64,000 bases of DNA from Citrobacter sp. Awk 4 (GCF_028069725.1 NZ_JANEWG010000015.1:27782-91781); one strand, 5' to 3'; positions 32,453 to 45,119 are shown, counted from the first letter of the stretch. The notes: generated by a model not told the origin, from the sequence alone. A program made the numbers and translations.

Positions 32453-34263
32453 TTGACCCACACAGAAGCAGAAATGGCCGGCAAGCTGAGAATATCCTCC
32501 GCAAGCTGACCCTTCCCTTCATGACGTTGCCATTGCATGACATTGAGCAGTGGCGAATCAGGAAGCACCACTTCGCATGCCGCGCCCCGGTTAATCGCCA
32601 CCAACACCCGCTGCTGATGTAAAACCCGGACAAAAACCACCACATTGTCTTCGGCATAAATCACCTGGCAGCCGCCATGACGTAGCGCCGGGTTGCGATG
32701 GCGCAGTTTTGCCAGCCGTTGATACAATGCCAGTAATTCGCCATCCTGTTTTTCCGCCTGCCACGGAAAAGGTTTACGGCAGAACGGATCGTTATTGCCG
32801 TCCAGCCCCACTTCATCCCCGTAATAGATGCAGGGGACGCCAGGCCAGGTAAACAACCAGATGACCGCCAACGGCAAACGCGCCACATCTTTGCCTAACA
32901 GGGATTTAAAGCGGGCGGTATCATGACTGTCCAGTTGATTAAACATGCGCAACTGCTGCTGGTGCGACAGACTGGCACGATAGTTGTCCATCCATGCCAT
33001 ACAGGTCTGGGCATCAATATGCTGCGGATCGTAAGAGATGTCGGTATTGGCGAGGAATCCCCAGAGCGGAAAGGTAAAACCGCGATAGTTCATCGCCGCA
33101 TCTTCGGCATCATTCTGTAACCACTGACGCGCATCGCCAAAATGCTCGCCAACAATATAGGCCTCTGGCTGCGTCTCTTTTGCCGCCTGTGTAATGCCAG
33201 CGACGTGCTGAAGATTATTACGCGCGCCACCGCCTTCACCCAGCATATGCACCACATCCAGGCGCCAGCCGTCCATATTCCACGGCGCTTTGAGCCAGTG
33301 CCGAACGATGCTGTCCTCACCCCGGTAAATTTCATTCACCAGCGTTTCTGACTGGAAATCCAGCTTTGGCAAGCTCGGATACCCCAGCCAGTCCAGCGCC
33401 ACGCCCTCTTCAGAGAAGTGATACCAGTCGCGCCACGGCGACTCCGGATTGTGACAGGCACCGCCGGTGCCCCGATTATGCCGGTCAAACCAGGCATGTG
33501 AATCACCGCTGTGGTTAAACACGCCATCCAGTATCAGCCGCATGCCGTGCTGCTGCGTATTACGTCGCAGGCGCAGCAACGCCTGATCGCCGCCAAACTG
33601 CGGATCAACATGACGATAATCTTCGGTATCGTATTTATGCACGCTCGGTGCGGTAAAGACAGGATTCAGATACAGCGCCGTCACACCCAGCTTTTTCAGG
33701 TACGGCAGCTTTTCACTGATACCGTCCAGATCGCCGCCATAGAACGTGGATCCCCCCGCCTGTGCGGTGATCGGCTCATCCCAGTCGCACAGCACGATAT
33801 CCTGCCCGGCGGCATGGTGATAATAGACATTGTCCTGATCCGCGCCGCGCGGCTGACTGCGGGCGAAACGATCGGGGAAGATCTGATAAAAAATCTGATC
33901 GGCGACCCACTGCGGCCCCTTATCGGGAACATCTACCGCGAACTGTTCCAGCCGCGCGGGCGGGAAACGACTAAATCCTTGCGGGGTAAACCAGCACTGG
34001 CGATCGTGCCAGAGCAGTTTAAAACTGTAGCGTCGACGGGGCTGTCCACCAGAGAGATCAATTGCGGCGCGCCAGGCCGTGACGCCGGGTTGCGGCTGCG
34101 TGCGTAGCGGGTGCATTGCCAGCGAAATTTCTTCGTTGTCATTCTCTGCGCGTAGCGTCACGCGTTGAGGAGGATTGTCTGCGCGCAACCATAACGTAAT
34201 GGTCAGTTTATCTTTGTTTTGCTTAACAAATGGGGCAACCGGAAGGTGCCAGGCGTTCAACAT
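32446..34263 (-). CDS. malZ: Maltodextrin glucosidase
   Basis: Cytoplasmic GH13 enzyme releasing glucose from the reducing end of maltotriose to maltoheptaose. 605 residues. Catalytic residues appear in [13 protein letters not shown] (nucleophile Asp), [10 protein letters not shown] (acid/base Glu) and [10 protein letters not shown]. Start ATG 34263 follows GGGG; a GTG directly before it would add one residue. MalT-like boxes lie upstream, consistent with mal-regulon control. Confidence 0.96.
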   Translation of the reverse strand: MLNAWHLPVAPFVKQNKDKLTITLWLRADNPPQRVTLRAENDNEEISLAMHPLRTQPQPGVTAWRAAIDLSGGQPRRRYSFKLLWHDRQCWFTPQGFSRFPPARLEQFAVDVPDKGPQWVADQIFYQIFPDRFARSQPRGADQDNVYYHHAAGQDIVLCDWDEPITAQAGGSTFYGGDLDGISEKLPYLKKLGVTALYLNPVFTAPSVHKYDTEDYRHVDPQFGGDQALLRLRRNTQQHGMRLILDGVFNHSGDSHAWFDRHNRGTGGACHNPESPWRDWYHFSEEGVALDWLGYPSLPKLDFQSETLVNEIYRGEDSIVRHWLKAPWNMDGWRLDVVHMLGEGGGARNNLQHVAGITQAAKETQPEAYIVGEHFGDARQWLQNDAEDAAMNYRGFTFPLWGFLANTDISYDPQHIDAQTCMAWMDNYRASLSHQQQLRMFNQLDSHDTARFKSLLGKDVARLPLAVIWLFTWPGVPCIYYGDEVGLDGNNDPFCRKPFPWQAEKQDGELLALYQRLAKLRHRNPALRHGGCQVIYAEDNVVVFVRVLHQQRVLVAINRGAACEVVLPDSPLLNVMQWQRHEGKGQLAEDILSLPAISASVWVNH

Positions 34264-34340
34264 CACGTATCCCCTTTGATGAAAATGAGCTCACCTTGCC
34301 ATAGCGTCATGCAGGATAACTCATCATCCTGATGTTTATT

Positions 34341-34366
34341 GGGGGAGGAGCCAGGGGGAGGAGGAG
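34341..34366. promoter_or_regulatory. Tandem MalT-box-like sites upstream of malZ
   Basis: GGGGGAGGAG occurs at 34341-34350 and GGGGGAGGAGGAG at 34354-34366 on the plus strand. Both resemble the MalT consensus GGGGAKGAGG. They lie 78-103 bases upstream of the malZ ATG in the inverse orientation to the gene, and just after the proY coding end of the opposite flank. Confidence 0.55.
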
Positions 34367-34369
34367 TTA

Positions 34370-34393
34370 TGCCGGAGAGCAGTCCCTCCGGCA
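34370..34393. other. Hairpin downstream of proY
   Basis: Arms TGCCGGAG and CTCCGGCA, loop of eight. It is next to the proY stop; no U tract follows on the minus strand, so it may protect the mRNA end rather than terminate. Confidence 0.5.
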
Positions 34394-34398
34394 ACAAA

Positions 34399-35772
34399 TC
34401 AGTTCGCTTGCGCCAACTGACGATCGTAACGACGTTTAAACATCCAGCCAACCAGCAGCAGCGCAATCCACGCGAAACCAACGTACAGCGAGATACGCGT
34501 TTCTGGATGATAGCCGATAAGCGCGATGATAAAGACCAGGAAGATCAGTCCCACAACGGTCGTTGCCACACCGCCTGGCACTTTAAACTTCAGCGCCTTG
34601 ATCTCTTCCGGCGACAGGCGACGACGGAAGGCAATCTGCGACAGCAGGATCATAATCCACACCCACACCGTGGCGAAGGTCGCCAGCGAAGCAATCACCA
34701 GGAAGACGTTCTCCGGCATGATGTAGTTCAGCCAGGCCGCAAACAGCAGCGCAATGGTCATGACCATGACGGTGACCCAGGGAATACCGCGGCGCGAAGT
34801 TTTGGCGAACACTTTCGGCGCGCTCCCCTGCTCCGCCATACCGTGCAGCATACGTCCCACGCCAAACACGTCAGAGTTGATGGCGGAAAGCGACGCCGTC
34901 AACACCACGAAATTGAGAATACTGGCCGCAAAGGCAATTCCCAGATGCTGGAACGTCAGCACAAACGGGCTACCGTTGGTGCCCACCTGATTCCACGGGT
35001 AAATAGACATAATGACGAACAGCGTACCGACATAGAACACCAGAATACGCATCGGAACCGAGTTGATAGCACGTGGAATCGACTTCTCCGGGTCTTTCGC
35101 TTCCCCGGCGGTGATACCGATAATCTCAATCCCGCCGTAGGCAAACATCACCATTTGCAGTGACATCACCATGCCCAGCCAACCGTTACTGAAGAAACCG
35201 CCGTTACTCCACAGGTTGTGGATCCCGGTCGGTTGCCCGCCGTTGCCGATCCCCCAAATGATGATGCCGAAACCCGCCGCAATCATGACAATGATGGTGG
35301 CGACTTTAAAGAACGAGAACCAGAACTCCAGTTCGCCGAACACCTTCACGCTCATCAGGTTGACGGCGCAGATAATCAGCACCACGCTGAGAACCCAAAT
35401 CCAGTGCGGTACGGCAGGGAACCAGACGCCCATATAGATGCCAAATGCCGTCACATCCGCAATGGCCACAATCAGAATTTCAAAACAGTACGTCCAGCCG
35501 GTAATGTAGCCGGCGAGAGGACCGAGGTTCTCCTGGGCATAGCGTGAAAACGAGCTGGCAGAAGGGTTATGAACGGACATCTCGCCCAGTGCGCGCATAA
35601 TAATGTATGCGGCTACCCCGCCAATAATGTAGGCCAGCAGCACACTCGGCCCGGCCATTTTGATGGCATCTGCCGAGCCATAAAATAATCCGGTGCCAAT
35701 TGCTGAACCCAATGCCATAAAGCGAATATGCCGGGTGCTTAGCCCACGCTTTAGTTTGTTATTACTTTCCAT
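34399..35772 (-). CDS. proY: Amino-acid permease ProY
   Basis: 457-residue, twelve-segment inner-membrane permease of the amino-acid/polyamine/organocation family. N-terminal signature [20 protein letters not shown] near residue 23 and [20 protein letters not shown] in the central region. In E. coli a cryptic proline-specific permease. Downstream of brnQ, separated by a terminator. Confidence 0.96.
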   Translation of the reverse strand: MESNNKLKRGLSTRHIRFMALGSAIGTGLFYGSADAIKMAGPSVLLAYIIGGVAAYIIMRALGEMSVHNPSASSFSRYAQENLGPLAGYITGWTYCFEILIVAIADVTAFGIYMGVWFPAVPHWIWVLSVVLIICAVNLMSVKVFGELEFWFSFFKVATIIVMIAAGFGIIIWGIGNGGQPTGIHNLWSNGGFFSNGWLGMVMSLQMVMFAYGGIEIIGITAGEAKDPEKSIPRAINSVPMRILVFYVGTLFVIMSIYPWNQVGTNGSPFVLTFQHLGIAFAASILNFVVLTASLSAINSDVFGVGRMLHGMAEQGSAPKVFAKTSRRGIPWVTVMVMTIALLFAAWLNYIMPENVFLVIASLATFATVWVWIMILLSQIAFRRRLSPEEIKALKFKVPGGVATTVVGLIFLVFIIALIGYHPETRISLYVGFAWIALLLVGWMFKRRYDRQLAQAN

Positions 35773-35794
35773 TGATTCCTAACCCATCAACACA

Positions 35795-35834
35795 ATAAAA
35801 AAACCACGGGGCCATCAAAAATAGCCCCGTGGTT
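35795..35834 (-). terminator. Terminator downstream of brnQ
   Basis: Minus strand: stem AACCACGGGGC/GCCCCGTGGTT (11 base pairs) followed by TTTTTATTG. It separates brnQ from proY, so proY needs read-through or its own promoter. Confidence 0.9.
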
Positions 35835-35854
35835 AAAACATACTGTCAGTGAAT

Positions 35855-37174
35855 TTAGTGAGCGTTTGAGGCCACTTGTCGACCTGCTGCACGATCCCAG
35901 ATTATCGCCAGGACCACCATCACGACTGTTGGCATCAACCACGCCAGCCCTTGTTCCGCCATCGGTAAACGCTGGGTCCAGGCTGGTAACACGTCGCTAA
36001 TTGCCGATGCTTTAATCCCGTCAAGGATACCAAAAATCAGGCTGATAAACATCGCAGGCGCGATAACGCGGGAAGAATTATGCCACCATGAGCGGGTAAA
36101 ACTTAATACAACCAGTGCGATACAAGGCGGATAAATCGCCGTCAGCACCGGAATAGAGACCTGAATCAAGTGGCTGAGGCCCAGGTTCGAGACCACCATC
36201 GAGAAACCGCCGAGGATGAAAACCAGCGTACGGTAAGACAGAGGAACGTATTGTGCGAAGAACTCAGCGCACGCACAAGTCAGGCCAACCGCCGTCACCA
36301 GACAAGCAAGGAAAATCAGCCCCGCCAGCATCAGACTACCCGCGCCACCGAAGGTGTGCTGCACGTAAGCATGCAGGATAGCCGCGCCATTGGCAGACTG
36401 GTCTACCAGAATCGCACTGTCAGATCCCAGACGGAACAACGCGAGATACAGCAGGGTTAAGCCAACGCCCGCCATCAGACCCGCCCACACGGTGTAACGC
36501 GTCAGTAAACGCGCTTCCGTCACACCACGAGAACGCGCGGCGTTGACAATGACGATACCAAAGACAATCGCGCCCATCGTATCCATGGTCAGGTAGCCGT
36601 TCACAAAACCATTCGAAAACGCAGATTTTTGGTAGGCCTCCATCGCATCGCTGATCGGACCTGCTGGCCAGACAATCGCCGCAACAGAAAGTACCGTCAG
36701 CGCGATTATCTTCAACGGCGCCAGGAAATTACCGACGGTATCCAGCAATTTACCCGGATAGAGCGATACCAGAATCACAATGGCGAAGTAGACCACGCTG
36801 TAGATAAACAGCGGCATAGGAGAGTTACCGGTCAGCGGGGCAATCCCCACTTCAAAGGAGACGGTCGCAGTACGCGGCGTCGCGAACAGAGGACCGACAG
36901 CCAGATAACAGACGGTGGCCAGCACGAGTCCTGCCACTTTACCAATTGGCGAACTCAGGCTGTCTACGCCACCACCGACTTTCGCCAGCGCCACAACGGT
37001 AAGAACCGGCAGGCCAACTGCGGTGATAAGAAAGCCGAGCGCCGCAGTCCAGACGTGCTCGCCGGCCTGCAGACCCACCATAGGAGGAAATATAATGTTG
37101 CCTGCGCCAACGAACAGCGCAAATGTCATAAAGCCCAAGGCGATAATATCGCGTGATTTTAACTGATGGGTCAT
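35855..37174 (-). CDS. brnQ: Branched-chain amino acid:cation symporter BrnQ
   Basis: 439 residues, about twelve membrane segments, low-affinity uptake of leucine, isoleucine and valine. N-terminal motif [22 protein letters not shown] near residues 14-35 is typical of the LIVCS family. Terminator immediately after. It follows phoR on the same strand with 408 bases between. Confidence 0.96.
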   Translation of the reverse strand: MTHQLKSRDIIALGFMTFALFVGAGNIIFPPMVGLQAGEHVWTAALGFLITAVGLPVLTVVALAKVGGGVDSLSSPIGKVAGLVLATVCYLAVGPLFATPRTATVSFEVGIAPLTGNSPMPLFIYSVVYFAIVILVSLYPGKLLDTVGNFLAPLKIIALTVLSVAAIVWPAGPISDAMEAYQKSAFSNGFVNGYLTMDTMGAIVFGIVIVNAARSRGVTEARLLTRYTVWAGLMAGVGLTLLYLALFRLGSDSAILVDQSANGAAILHAYVQHTFGGAGSLMLAGLIFLACLVTAVGLTCACAEFFAQYVPLSYRTLVFILGGFSMVVSNLGLSHLIQVSIPVLTAIYPPCIALVVLSFTRSWWHNSSRVIAPAMFISLIFGILDGIKASAISDVLPAWTQRLPMAEQGLAWLMPTVVMVVLAIIWDRAAGRQVASNAH

Positions 37175-37582
37175 AAAATTTTACTGCCTGTGGATGTGGT
37201 GTTGAAAACGTTAAATTTTCTGCCTTTCCCTGGGGGACAATACAGCGGAATTTTTAATCAATTCCAGCGGGATATGCTCCCGACCTGGCGCGGCGAAGAA
37301 TAGTTTTTCGATTTACCGCATAAATGCAGTCTGTATGACAGCATCTGAGGCGCAATTTAAACGCTTATAACGTTTTAAAGCAAGATGGGATCCCAAAACC
37401 AGAACAATATATCAAGATGAATAAACGGCTCAGAACAAAACACCATCCATAAGAAAAAGTCATGGCTAATCATGCGAACAAAAAAGAAGCAGACGTTGAA
37501 AAATTCAGCGGGTGAATCTTTACCGCAAAGAAAAAAAGCCAGCATTCGCTGGCTTATGGAAAGAAAATCTTACATTGCAACA
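37175..37582. other. 408-base gap between phoR and brnQ
   Basis: No gene recognised. It holds the phoR terminator at its right end and presumably the brnQ promoter on the minus strand. AT-rich blocks near 37365-37380 (CGTTATAACG-like dyad AACGCTTATAACGTT) could form part of it. Plus-strand frames of 11-17 codons exist, none with a good ribosome site. Confidence 0.5.
37527..37556 (-). terminator. Terminator downstream of phoR
   Basis: Minus strand: stem AGCCAGC/GCTGGCT with a four-base loop followed by TTTTTTTCTTTG, 26 bases after the phoR stop. Confidence 0.88.
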
Positions 37583-38878
37583 TTAAGCATTATTTTTGGC
37601 AATTAAACGTTCCGGCAGAACAAAACTAAACCGCGTTCCTTTCCCCACGGTGCTGTCGATAATCAATCGACTTTCGTGATGATTTAATGCGTGCTTAACA
37701 ATCGCCAGCCCCAAACCGCTGCCGCCAGTTTGCCTTGAGCGCGCCTTATCGACCCGGTAAAAACGTTCGGTCAGGCGCGGAATATGCTCAGGCGCAATGC
37801 CTGGACCATCATCCTCAACGCTGAACTCCACGCCCTGCGCGGCGAGCTGCCAACGTACGGTAATATGCGTCCCCGCGGGGGTATGATTCACCGCGTTATA
37901 CACCAGATTCGAGATCGCGCTACGCAACTGATCTTCGTTGCCCAGTACACAAAGCTGACTGTCGACCTCAAACGTAAAGCTGTGCTGCTGCTGACTTAAC
38001 GTTTGCGCCTCGCGTTCAACGACACGCAGCATCATCGGTACGTCAACGCGTTCATTAAGCAGTACTACGGGCGCAGCCTCAATTTTCGACAGCGTCAGTA
38101 ACTGTTTCACCAACCCTTCCATGCGGTGCGTTTGCTCGCGCATCGTATGCAACGCTTTTTCCCGCGTGGCGCCCTCCAGAGACTGCTCCTGCATCATCTC
38201 CAGATAGCCCTGCAGCACGGTGAGCGGCGTACGCAGTTCATGGCTGACGTTGGCGAAAAAGTTTCGCCGTGCCCCTTCGAGCTGGTGCATTTGCGTCACA
38301 TCACGCGCCACCATCAACAACTGCTTGTCGGTGTAGGGCATCACCCGAATCTCCAGATGCCGCCCGGTGTTTAACACCAGATTGATCGGTCGGGTGAAAT
38401 CGCGTGTTTTCAGATACTGCGTAAATTCCGGATAACGCAGTAAGTTGAGGATGTTCTGCCCACTATCATCTGGCCAGCGTAATCCCAGCACCTGCTGCGC
38501 CAGGCCGTTGCACCAAAAGATGCCCCCTTCTTCCGTGGTCAGCACCACCGCATCGGGCAGCGATTCCGCCCCGCTGCGAAAACGTTTAATGAGATTTCCC
38601 AGTTCACGGCGGCGCTTTTTGTTACGCAACTGCATCTGATGCAGGCCGTATAACAACGGTTCCCAGCTTCCACTTCCCGGCGGCGGGGTCATACTCCTGT
38701 CGACCCACAACCACCAGGAGAGACGTAATAAATTCCAGAAATGCCAGATGAGCAGTCCCGTTACCGACGCCAGTAAAAACCAGGGCAGATAACCAAAAAA
38801 TACACTAAGGACAAAAGCCGGGAGACAGCAAAGTATCAGCTCCAGCACCAGCCTTTTCCATGACAGCCGTTCCAGCAC
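37583..38878 (-). CDS. phoR: Phosphate regulon sensor histidine kinase PhoR
   Basis: 431-residue inner-membrane kinase. Two N-terminal membrane segments (about 10-60), a basic linker, PAS domain (about 95-190), the dimerisation helix with phosphoacceptor His in [20 protein letters not shown] (near residue 213), and ATPase boxes VYNAVNH, DDGPGIA and [12 protein letters not shown]. Downstream of phoB with 56 bases between; senses PstSCAB-PhoU status. Confidence 0.98.
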   Translation of the reverse strand: MLERLSWKRLVLELILCCLPAFVLSVFFGYLPWFLLASVTGLLIWHFWNLLRLSWWLWVDRSMTPPPGSGSWEPLLYGLHQMQLRNKKRRRELGNLIKRFRSGAESLPDAVVLTTEEGGIFWCNGLAQQVLGLRWPDDSGQNILNLLRYPEFTQYLKTRDFTRPINLVLNTGRHLEIRVMPYTDKQLLMVARDVTQMHQLEGARRNFFANVSHELRTPLTVLQGYLEMMQEQSLEGATREKALHTMREQTHRMEGLVKQLLTLSKIEAAPVVLLNERVDVPMMLRVVEREAQTLSQQQHSFTFEVDSQLCVLGNEDQLRSAISNLVYNAVNHTPAGTHITVRWQLAAQGVEFSVEDDGPGIAPEHIPRLTERFYRVDKARSRQTGGSGLGLAIVKHALNHHESRLIIDSTVGKGTRFSFVLPERLIAKNNA

Positions 38879-38934
38879 GCGTCACACTCCATTCACGATT
38901 TGAAAGCCTTGCCAGCCTGACGGGCGACAAGGCG

Positions 38935-39624
38935 TCAGAAGCGGGTCGAAAAGCGATACCCTGTCCCACGTACGGTTTGTACCATGCGGTCATGACCGCT
39001 GTGTTCCAGCGCTTTACGCAGGCGGCGAATATGGACGTCGACCGTGCGGTCTTCCACATACACGTTGGTGCCCCAGACGTGGTTTAGCAGTTGCTCACGA
39101 CTGTAGACGCGTTCGGGATGCGTCATAAAGAAGTGCAGCAATTTGAATTCGGTAGGTCCCATATCAAGCGGGTTTTCCCCGGTCATCACACGGTGCGATG
39201 TCGGATCGAGACTCAGTCCTTGCATCTCAATCACCTCTTCGACCGCCATTGGTGAAATGCGTCGCATGACCGCTTTGATCCGCGCGACCAGCTCTTTGGG
39301 AGAGAACGGTTTTGTGACGTAGTCGTCTGCCCCCGTTTCCAGCCCACGCACGCGGTCTTCCTCTTCCCCTCTCGCCGTTAGCATGACGACGGGGATCTCG
39401 CGGGTCATCGCTTCACGTTTGAGATGTTTAATGAACTGAAGGCCAGAGCCGCCCGGCAACATCCAGTCCAGCAGGATCAGATCCGGCCAGGGTTCATTCA
39501 GTTGGTTCACCGCACTGTCATAATCTTCGGCCTCGACTGGCTGAAAGCCATTTTGCTCAAGCACGAAGCAGACCATTTCGCGAATTGGAGCTTCATCTTC
39601 TACGACCAGAATACGTCTCGCCAT
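38935..39624 (-). CDS. phoB: Phosphate regulon response regulator PhoB
   Basis: 229 residues: receiver domain (1-120) with the phosphorylated Asp in [14 protein letters not shown] (near 54) and the conserved Lys in [10 protein letters not shown], then an OmpR-type winged helix (about 130-229). The start [13 protein letters not shown] at 39624 matches the family; the open frame upstream to 39807 crosses the Pho box and the sbcD promoter. Activates pst, phoA, psiF and its own operon. Confidence 0.98.
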   Translation of the reverse strand: MARRILVVEDEAPIREMVCFVLEQNGFQPVEAEDYDSAVNQLNEPWPDLILLDWMLPGGSGLQFIKHLKREAMTREIPVVMLTARGEEEDRVRGLETGADDYVTKPFSPKELVARIKAVMRRISPMAVEEVIEMQGLSLDPTSHRVMTGENPLDMGPTEFKLLHFFMTHPERVYSREQLLNHVWGTNVYVEDRTVDVHIRRLRKALEHSGHDRMVQTVRGTGYRFSTRF

Positions 39625-39675
39625 GATTTGCCCTGTTATAGAGTTGCTAGTCATCATTATCAATGCGGCGCCATT

Positions 39676-39695
39676 ATGCGTCAGATTTATGACAG
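39676..39695 (-). promoter_or_regulatory. Pho box of phoB
   Basis: Minus strand CTGTCATAAATCTGACGCAT: two direct 7-base half-sites separated by four bases, about 52 bases upstream of the phoB start, as in E. coli. It lies between divergent phoB and sbcD. Confidence 0.88.
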
Positions 39696-39816
39696 TTTTA
39701 TGAAAAAAAGTGTCAATCCCCACGCCAGATTGTTGATTTATGACACCCCATAAACAAGATATTAACCTCTCTGAAAGGTTATAATCCCGTTCACGCTTTT
39801 TCGCCATGGAACTGTT

Positions 39817-41019
39817 ATGCGCATCCTACACACCTCTGACTGGCATCTCGGCCAAAACTTCTACAGCAAAAGCCGCGCCGCCGAGCACCAAGCCTTTCTT
39901 GACTGGCTGCTGGAAACGGCGCAATCACGTCAGGTGGATGCGATCATTGTTGCAGGCGACATTTTTGATACGGGCTCGCCACCGAGCTATGCCCGCGAGC
40001 TGTACAACCGTTTTGTCGTCAATTTGCAGCAAACAGGCTGTCATCTGGTGGTATTAGCCGGAAACCATGATTCAGTCGCCACGCTCAACGAGTCACGCGA
40101 GATCCTGGCGTTTCTGAACACCACCGTGGTCGCCAGCGCGGGACATGCGCCGCACTATCTTCACCGCCGCGACGGTACGCCAGGCGCTGTGCTGTGCCCC
40201 ATTCCATTTTTGCGCCCGCGTGACATCATCACCAGTCAGGCGGGCTTCAGCGGTCGCGAAAAACAGCAGCATCTGCTCACCGCCATCACCGACTATTATC
40301 AGCAGCAATATCAACAGGCTAGCGAGCTTCGTGGCGAGCAACCGCTGCCGATTATCGCGACAGGGCACCTGACAACCGTCGGCGCCAGTAAAAGTGACGC
40401 GGTACGTGACATCTATATTGGCACTCTGGATGCGTTTCCGGCGCAAAATTTCCCCCCAGCCGATTACATCGCATTGGGGCATATTCACCGGGCGCAGGTG
40501 ATTGGCGGGACGGAGCATATTCGCTATTGCGGTTCTCCCATTGCGCTGAGCTTTGATGAGTGCGGAAAAAGCAAATGCGTTCATCTGGTGAGTTTCGAAA
40601 ACGGAAAACTGCAGTCAACAGAGAGCCTCACCGTTCCGGCTACCCAGCCGATGGCGGTGCTGAAAGGTGATTTAGCCGCTATTACCGAACAACTGGCGTC
40701 GTTTAACAACACGGCGGATCACCCGCCGGTATGGCTGGATATCGAAATCACCACCGACGAATACCTGCACGATATGCAGCGAAAAATTCAGGCGTTAACT
40801 GACGACCTCCCGGTAGAGGTCCTGCTGGTGCGGCGTAGTCGGGAACAACGTGAGCGAAGTATGGCGAATGAGCGACGCGAAACCCTGAGCGAGCTGAGCG
40901 TAGAAGAGGTTTTTGAGCGTCGTCTGGCGCTGGAAGAGTTGGAGGTTCCCCAGCGTGAGCGCCTCAACCAGTTGTTCAGCACCACCTTACACACACTCGC
41001 CGGGGAACATGACGCATGA
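39817..41019 (+). CDS. sbcD: SbcCD nuclease subunit D
   Basis: Mre11-type Mn-dependent nuclease that with SbcC cleaves DNA hairpins and protein-blocked ends. 400 residues; metal motifs [11 protein letters not shown] (near residue 4), [18 protein letters not shown] and [15 protein letters not shown]. Its stop overlaps the sbcC start as ATGA. Confidence 0.97.
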   Translation: MRILHTSDWHLGQNFYSKSRAAEHQAFLDWLLETAQSRQVDAIIVAGDIFDTGSPPSYARELYNRFVVNLQQTGCHLVVLAGNHDSVATLNESREILAFLNTTVVASAGHAPHYLHRRDGTPGAVLCPIPFLRPRDIITSQAGFSGREKQQHLLTAITDYYQQQYQQASELRGEQPLPIIATGHLTTVGASKSDAVRDIYIGTLDAFPAQNFPPADYIALGHIHRAQVIGGTEHIRYCGSPIALSFDECGKSKCVHLVSFENGKLQSTESLTVPATQPMAVLKGDLAAITEQLASFNNTADHPPVWLDIEITTDEYLHDMQRKIQALTDDLPVEVLLVRRSREQRERSMANERRETLSELSVEEVFERRLALEELEVPQRERLNQLFSTTLHTLAGEHDA

Positions 41020-44000
41020 AAATCATCAGCCTGCGCCTGAAAAACCTGAACTCCCTGAAAGGGGAATGGAAAATCGATTTTACGGCGGAACCGTTCGCCA
41101 GCAATGGACTGTTCGCCATCACCGGCCCGACCGGCGCGGGAAAAACCACGCTGCTGGATGCCATTTGCCTCGCGCTGTATCACGAAACGCCGCGCCTGAG
41201 CACGCTTTCACAATCGCAAAACGATCTGATGACCCGCGACACCGCAGAATGTCTGGCGGAAGTCGAATTTGAGGTCAAAGGCGAAGCCTACCGCGCGTTC
41301 TGGAGTCAAAACCGCGCCCGCAATCAGCCAGATGGCAATTTGCAAACGCCTCGCGTAGAACTGGCGCGCTGCGCAGACGGGAAAATTCTCGCCGATAAGG
41401 TCAAAGACAAGCTGGAGATGACCGCCGCACTGACCGGGCTGGATTACGGGCGCTTTACCCGCTCCATGCTGTTGTCGCAGGGGCAGTTTGCCGCCTTCCT
41501 GAATGCCAAGCCTAAAGAGCGCGCCGAACTGCTGGAAGAGCTGACCGGCACCGAAATTTATGGCCAGATTTCGGCAATGGTTTTTGAGAAACACAAAACC
41601 GCCCGTACCGAACTGGAAAAACTGCAGGCGCAGGCCAGCGGTGTTGCTCTGCTCGCTCCGGAGCAACTGCAGGCGCTCACTGAACGTTTGCAGGTACTTA
41701 CTGACGAAGAAAAACAGTCCCTCACGCGCCAACAAACGCAGCAGCACCACGTGCAATGGCTGACACGCCAGAATGAACTGCAGACGGAAGTGACCCGTCG
41801 CCAGCAGGCGTTACAGTTGGCGCAAGAGGCGCTGGAAAACGCGCAGCCGCAGTTAGCAGCACTGAACCTGGCGCAACCAGCACGGCAACTACGGCCATTG
41901 TGGGAGCGTATTGAGGAACAAGCCGCTACCGTTACCCGCACGCGCCAGCAGATTCAGGAAGTGAACACTCGCTTACAGAGTTCATTATCGTTGCGCCATC
42001 GCCTGCGCGCCCATGCCCAACGCCAGTCTGCTGAACTGCACGCCACGCAAAAGACGCTAACGACATGGCTCACCGAACACGATCGTTTTCGCTTATGGGG
42101 CAATGAACTGGCTGGCTGGCGCGCGCTGTTTGCCCAGCAGTCCAGCGACAAAACGCAGTTGCTCAAATGGCAACAGCAACGGGAAAACGACACCCGTAAA
42201 CTTGACGCGCTCCCGGCGCAAACGCTGGATCTGTCTGCCGAAGAGGTGACGCAAGCGCTGGCGCAACACACAGAGCGTCGCCCGCTGCGCCAGCGCCTCG
42301 CCTCGCTCCACGGGCAGATCGCGCCAAAACAAAAACGGCAGGCGCAGTTACAGGCGGCGATTCAACACAGCCAGCAGGAACAGGCTCAGCGTAATACCAC
42401 GCTTGAGGAAAAGCGGCAGCGTTATCAAGAGAAAAACCAGCAATTCCTTGATGTCAAAACGATTTGTGAGCAGGAAGCGCGAATTAAAGACCTCGAGAGC
42501 CAGCGAGCATTGCTGCAATCCGGCCAGCCGTGCCCGCTGTGTGGTTCTACTGAACACCCTGCGGTAGAGGTTTATCAGGCTCTCGAACCCGGTGTGAATC
42601 AGGCACGGCGCGATGCGCTGGAAAAAGAGGTCAAAACGCTGGCAGAAGAAGGTGCTGCATTGCGCGGGCAACTCGACACCCTCACGCAGCAATTACAGCG
42701 TGACGAAAGCGAAGCGCAGACGCTGTTAAAGGAAGAGCAAGCACTTACTCAGGAATGGCAAACGCTGTGCGCCAGCCTGCACATTTCGCTGCAGCCGCAG
42801 GACGATATTTCGCCCTGGCTGGCCGCGCAGGATGAATACGAACACCAGTTGCACCAACTGAGCCAACGACACGTCCTGATGGAGAAAATCGCGGCAGACA
42901 CTCAGCAGGTGAAGCAATTTGAACAGCAGATCGCGCAACGCCACGCGTCGCTGTTAGCCGATGTAACACGCTATGCGCTGTCACTGCCTGGCGAAGGTGA
43001 GGAGGATTCCTGGCTCAGCGCGAGAACGCAGGAAGCGCAAACGTGGCAGCACCGTCAGACGGAATTGACCGAACTGCAAACGCGAATCGCCCAATTAACC
43101 CCGCTGCTGGAGACGCTGCCCGCAACTGATATCAATGTCGGCGACGACGCGCCTCTGTCTCTGGAAAACTGGCGACAGGTGCATGACGATTGCGTTTCGT
43201 TACAGAGCCAATGGCAAACGTTGCAGCAGCAGGAAGCGCAGGAAACGCAGCGAGCCGCAGACGCTCAGACCCATTTCAACACCGCGTTGCAGGCCAGTAT
43301 CTTCGACGATCAGGCCGCGTTCCTCGCCGCCTTGCTGGACGATGAAACGGTTAGCCGTCTTGAGCAACTCCGCCAGTCGCTGGAAAACCAGTTACAGCAG
43401 GCGCAGACATTAGCCGTACAGGCCGCCCACACGCTCGCAGATCACCAGCAGCAGCCTCCCGACGCGCTGGATCTCACCCTGACGGTGGAACAGATTCAAC
43501 AGGAACTGGCGCAGGTCAACGCCCAGCTTCGTGAAAACACCACCCATCAGGGCGAAATCCGCCAGCAACTTAAGCAGGATGCCGACAACCGTCAGCAGCA
43601 GCAGTCTCTGATGCTGGAAATCGAAAAGGCGACGCAACAGGTGGAAGACTGGGGCTATCTCAATGCACTCATCGGCTCTAAAGAAGGGGATAAATTCCGC
43701 AAATTCGCCCAGGGACTTACGCTGGATAATCTGGTCTGGCTGGCGAACAATCAGCTGACGCGCCTGCACGGGCGTTATTTACTGCAACGTAAAGCCAGCG
43801 AAGCGCTGGAGCTGGAAGTGGTCGATACCTGGCAAGCCGATGCCGTGCGCGACACCCGTACGCTTTCCGGCGGCGAGAGTTTCCTCGTCAGCCTGGCGCT
43901 GGCGCTGGCGTTGTCGGATCTGGTCAGCCATAAAACGCGAATTGACTCCCTGTTCCTTGATGAAGGGTTTGGCACCCTGGACAGCGAAACGCTGGACACC

Positions 44001-44159
44001 GCGCTGGATGCGCTGGATGCGCTGAACGCAACGGGCAAAACCATTGGGGTGATAAGCCATGTCGAAGCGATGAAAGAACGAATCCCGGTGCAGATCAAAG
44101 TGAAGAAGATCAATGGACTGGGCTATAGCAAACTGGACAGGATGTTTGCGGTGGAATAA
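41016..44159 (+). CDS. sbcC: SbcCD nuclease subunit C (Rad50-like ATPase)
   Basis: 1047 residues. Walker [14 protein letters not shown] near residue 34; two long coiled coils flank the zinc hook CPLC in [13 protein letters not shown] (near 507); signature [19 protein letters not shown] and Walker [14 protein letters not shown] near the C-terminus. The coiled-coil arms are rich in Gln and Ala. Coupled to sbcD by a four-base overlap. No defect seen. Confidence 0.97.
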   Translation: MKIISLRLKNLNSLKGEWKIDFTAEPFASNGLFAITGPTGAGKTTLLDAICLALYHETPRLSTLSQSQNDLMTRDTAECLAEVEFEVKGEAYRAFWSQNRARNQPDGNLQTPRVELARCADGKILADKVKDKLEMTAALTGLDYGRFTRSMLLSQGQFAAFLNAKPKERAELLEELTGTEIYGQISAMVFEKHKTARTELEKLQAQASGVALLAPEQLQALTERLQVLTDEEKQSLTRQQTQQHHVQWLTRQNELQTEVTRRQQALQLAQEALENAQPQLAALNLAQPARQLRPLWERIEEQAATVTRTRQQIQEVNTRLQSSLSLRHRLRAHAQRQSAELHATQKTLTTWLTEHDRFRLWGNELAGWRALFAQQSSDKTQLLKWQQQRENDTRKLDALPAQTLDLSAEEVTQALAQHTERRPLRQRLASLHGQIAPKQKRQAQLQAAIQHSQQEQAQRNTTLEEKRQRYQEKNQQFLDVKTICEQEARIKDLESQRALLQSGQPCPLCGSTEHPAVEVYQALEPGVNQARRDALEKEVKTLAEEGAALRGQLDTLTQQLQRDESEAQTLLKEEQALTQEWQTLCASLHISLQPQDDISPWLAAQDEYEHQLHQLSQRHVLMEKIAADTQQVKQFEQQIAQRHASLLADVTRYALSLPGEGEEDSWLSARTQEAQTWQHRQTELTELQTRIAQLTPLLETLPATDINVGDDAPLSLENWRQVHDDCVSLQSQWQTLQQQEAQETQRAADAQTHFNTALQASIFDDQAAFLAALLDDETVSRLEQLRQSLENQLQQAQTLAVQAAHTLADHQQQPPDALDLTLTVEQIQQELAQVNAQLRENTTHQGEIRQQLKQDADNRQQQQSLMLEIEKATQQVEDWGYLNALIGSKEGDKFRKFAQGLTLDNLVWLANNQLTRLHGRYLLQRKASEALELEVVDTWQADAVRDTRTLSGGESFLVSLALALALSDLVSHKTRIDSLFLDEGFGTLDSETLDTALDALDALNATGKTIGVISHVEAMKERIPVQIKVKKINGLGYSKLDRMFAVE

Positions 44160-44203
44160 CGCGTGTGTTGCCGGAGGCGCATCAACGCCATCCGGCAACG
44201 CGT
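44160..44203. repeat. REP element after sbcC
   Basis: ACGCG, TTGCCGGA and their complements TCCGGCAA, CGCGT form an extended hairpin between convergent sbcC and mak. E. coli carries araJ at this junction; here there is only this element. Confidence 0.85.
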
Positions 44204-44210
44204 TAATCCC

Positions 44211-45119
44211 TCACGCTTGCGGCCACAACCAGGCCGCACCGCGCACGCCGCTGGAGTCACCATGCAGCGCTTTACGAATCGGCGTCTCGCACTCACCGCC
44301 AAAAACAAACGGTTTGATTAACGACGGCAGCGTTTGGTACAGCCTGTTGACATTACTCATTCCACCGCCCAGCACGATGACGTCCGGGTCAAGAATGTTC
44401 ACCACATGCGCTAACGATTTCGCCAGCCGCAACTCATAACGACTCAGCGCCAGTTCCGCTGTGGCGTTCTGTTCTTCCGCCAGTCGAATAATTTCACTGC
44501 CTTTCAGCGGGTTGCCGCTCAAACGATGGTAATCCGTGGCAAAACCGGTCCCGGAGATGAACGTTTCAATGCAGCCTTGTTTACCACAATAACAGGGGAC
44601 TTCCGCACGATAGCGAAGCTCGTCTTCGTCCATCCACGGCAGCGGATTATGTCCCCACTCACCCGCCGTGCCATTTCCGCCAATATGCGCACGACCGTTC
44701 AGCGCCACGCCAGAACCACACCCGGTGCCGATAATCACGGCAAAAACCGTGTGTGCGCCCGCCGCCGCGCCGTCCACGGCTTCAGACACCGCCAGGCAGT
44801 TGGCGTCATTCGCCAGCCGGACTTCACGGTTAAGACGCGCACTCAGATCTTTATCAAACGGTTGACCGTTAAGCCAGGTGGAGTTGGCGTTTTTCACCAC
44901 CCCGGTGTAGGGAGAAATGGAACCCGGGATCCCCATTCCCACCGTTCCCGTCTGGCCGGTCGCCTGTTCAGCCATTTCCACTAAGCTGGCAATGGTTTCA
45001 ATCGTTTGTCGATAATCGTCGCGCGGCGTGGGCAGACGATGGCGAAACAACTGTTCCCCCGCATCACCGAGCGCAATCACCTCTGTTTTGGTCCCACCCA
45101 AATCAATACCTATACGCAC
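44211..45119 (-). CDS. mak: Fructokinase/mannokinase Mak (ROK family)
   Basis: 302-residue ROK-family sugar kinase phosphorylating fructose and mannose. ATP motif [17 protein letters not shown] at the N-terminus, catalytic Asp in [10 protein letters not shown], and the zinc-binding [11 protein letters not shown]. coli length. Divergent from rdgC, with an ERIC element in the shared upstream region. Confidence 0.96.
   Translation of the reverse strand: MRIGIDLGGTKTEVIALGDAGEQLFRHRLPTPRDDYRQTIETIASLVEMAEQATGQTGTVGMGIPGSISPYTGVVKNANSTWLNGQPFDKDLSARLNREVRLANDANCLAVSEAVDGAAAGAHTVFAVIIGTGCGSGVALNGRAHIGGNGTAGEWGHNPLPWMDEDELRYRAEVPCYCGKQGCIETFISGTGFATDYHRLSGNPLKGSEIIRLAEEQNATAELALSRYELRLAKSLAHVVNILDPDVIVLGGGMSNVNRLYQTLPSLIKPFVFGGECETPIRKALHGDSSGVRGAAWLWPQA

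Noticed and set aside
37320..37345. Pho-box-like CTGTCATACAGACTGCAT upstream of brnQ
   Set aside because: Only one half-site matches; the second is out of the 11-base register required for PhoB.
37462..37515. 17-codon plus-strand frame (MANHANKKEADVEKFSG) between brnQ and phoR
   Set aside because: No good ribosome site and no recognised relative; likely chance in AT-rich DNA.
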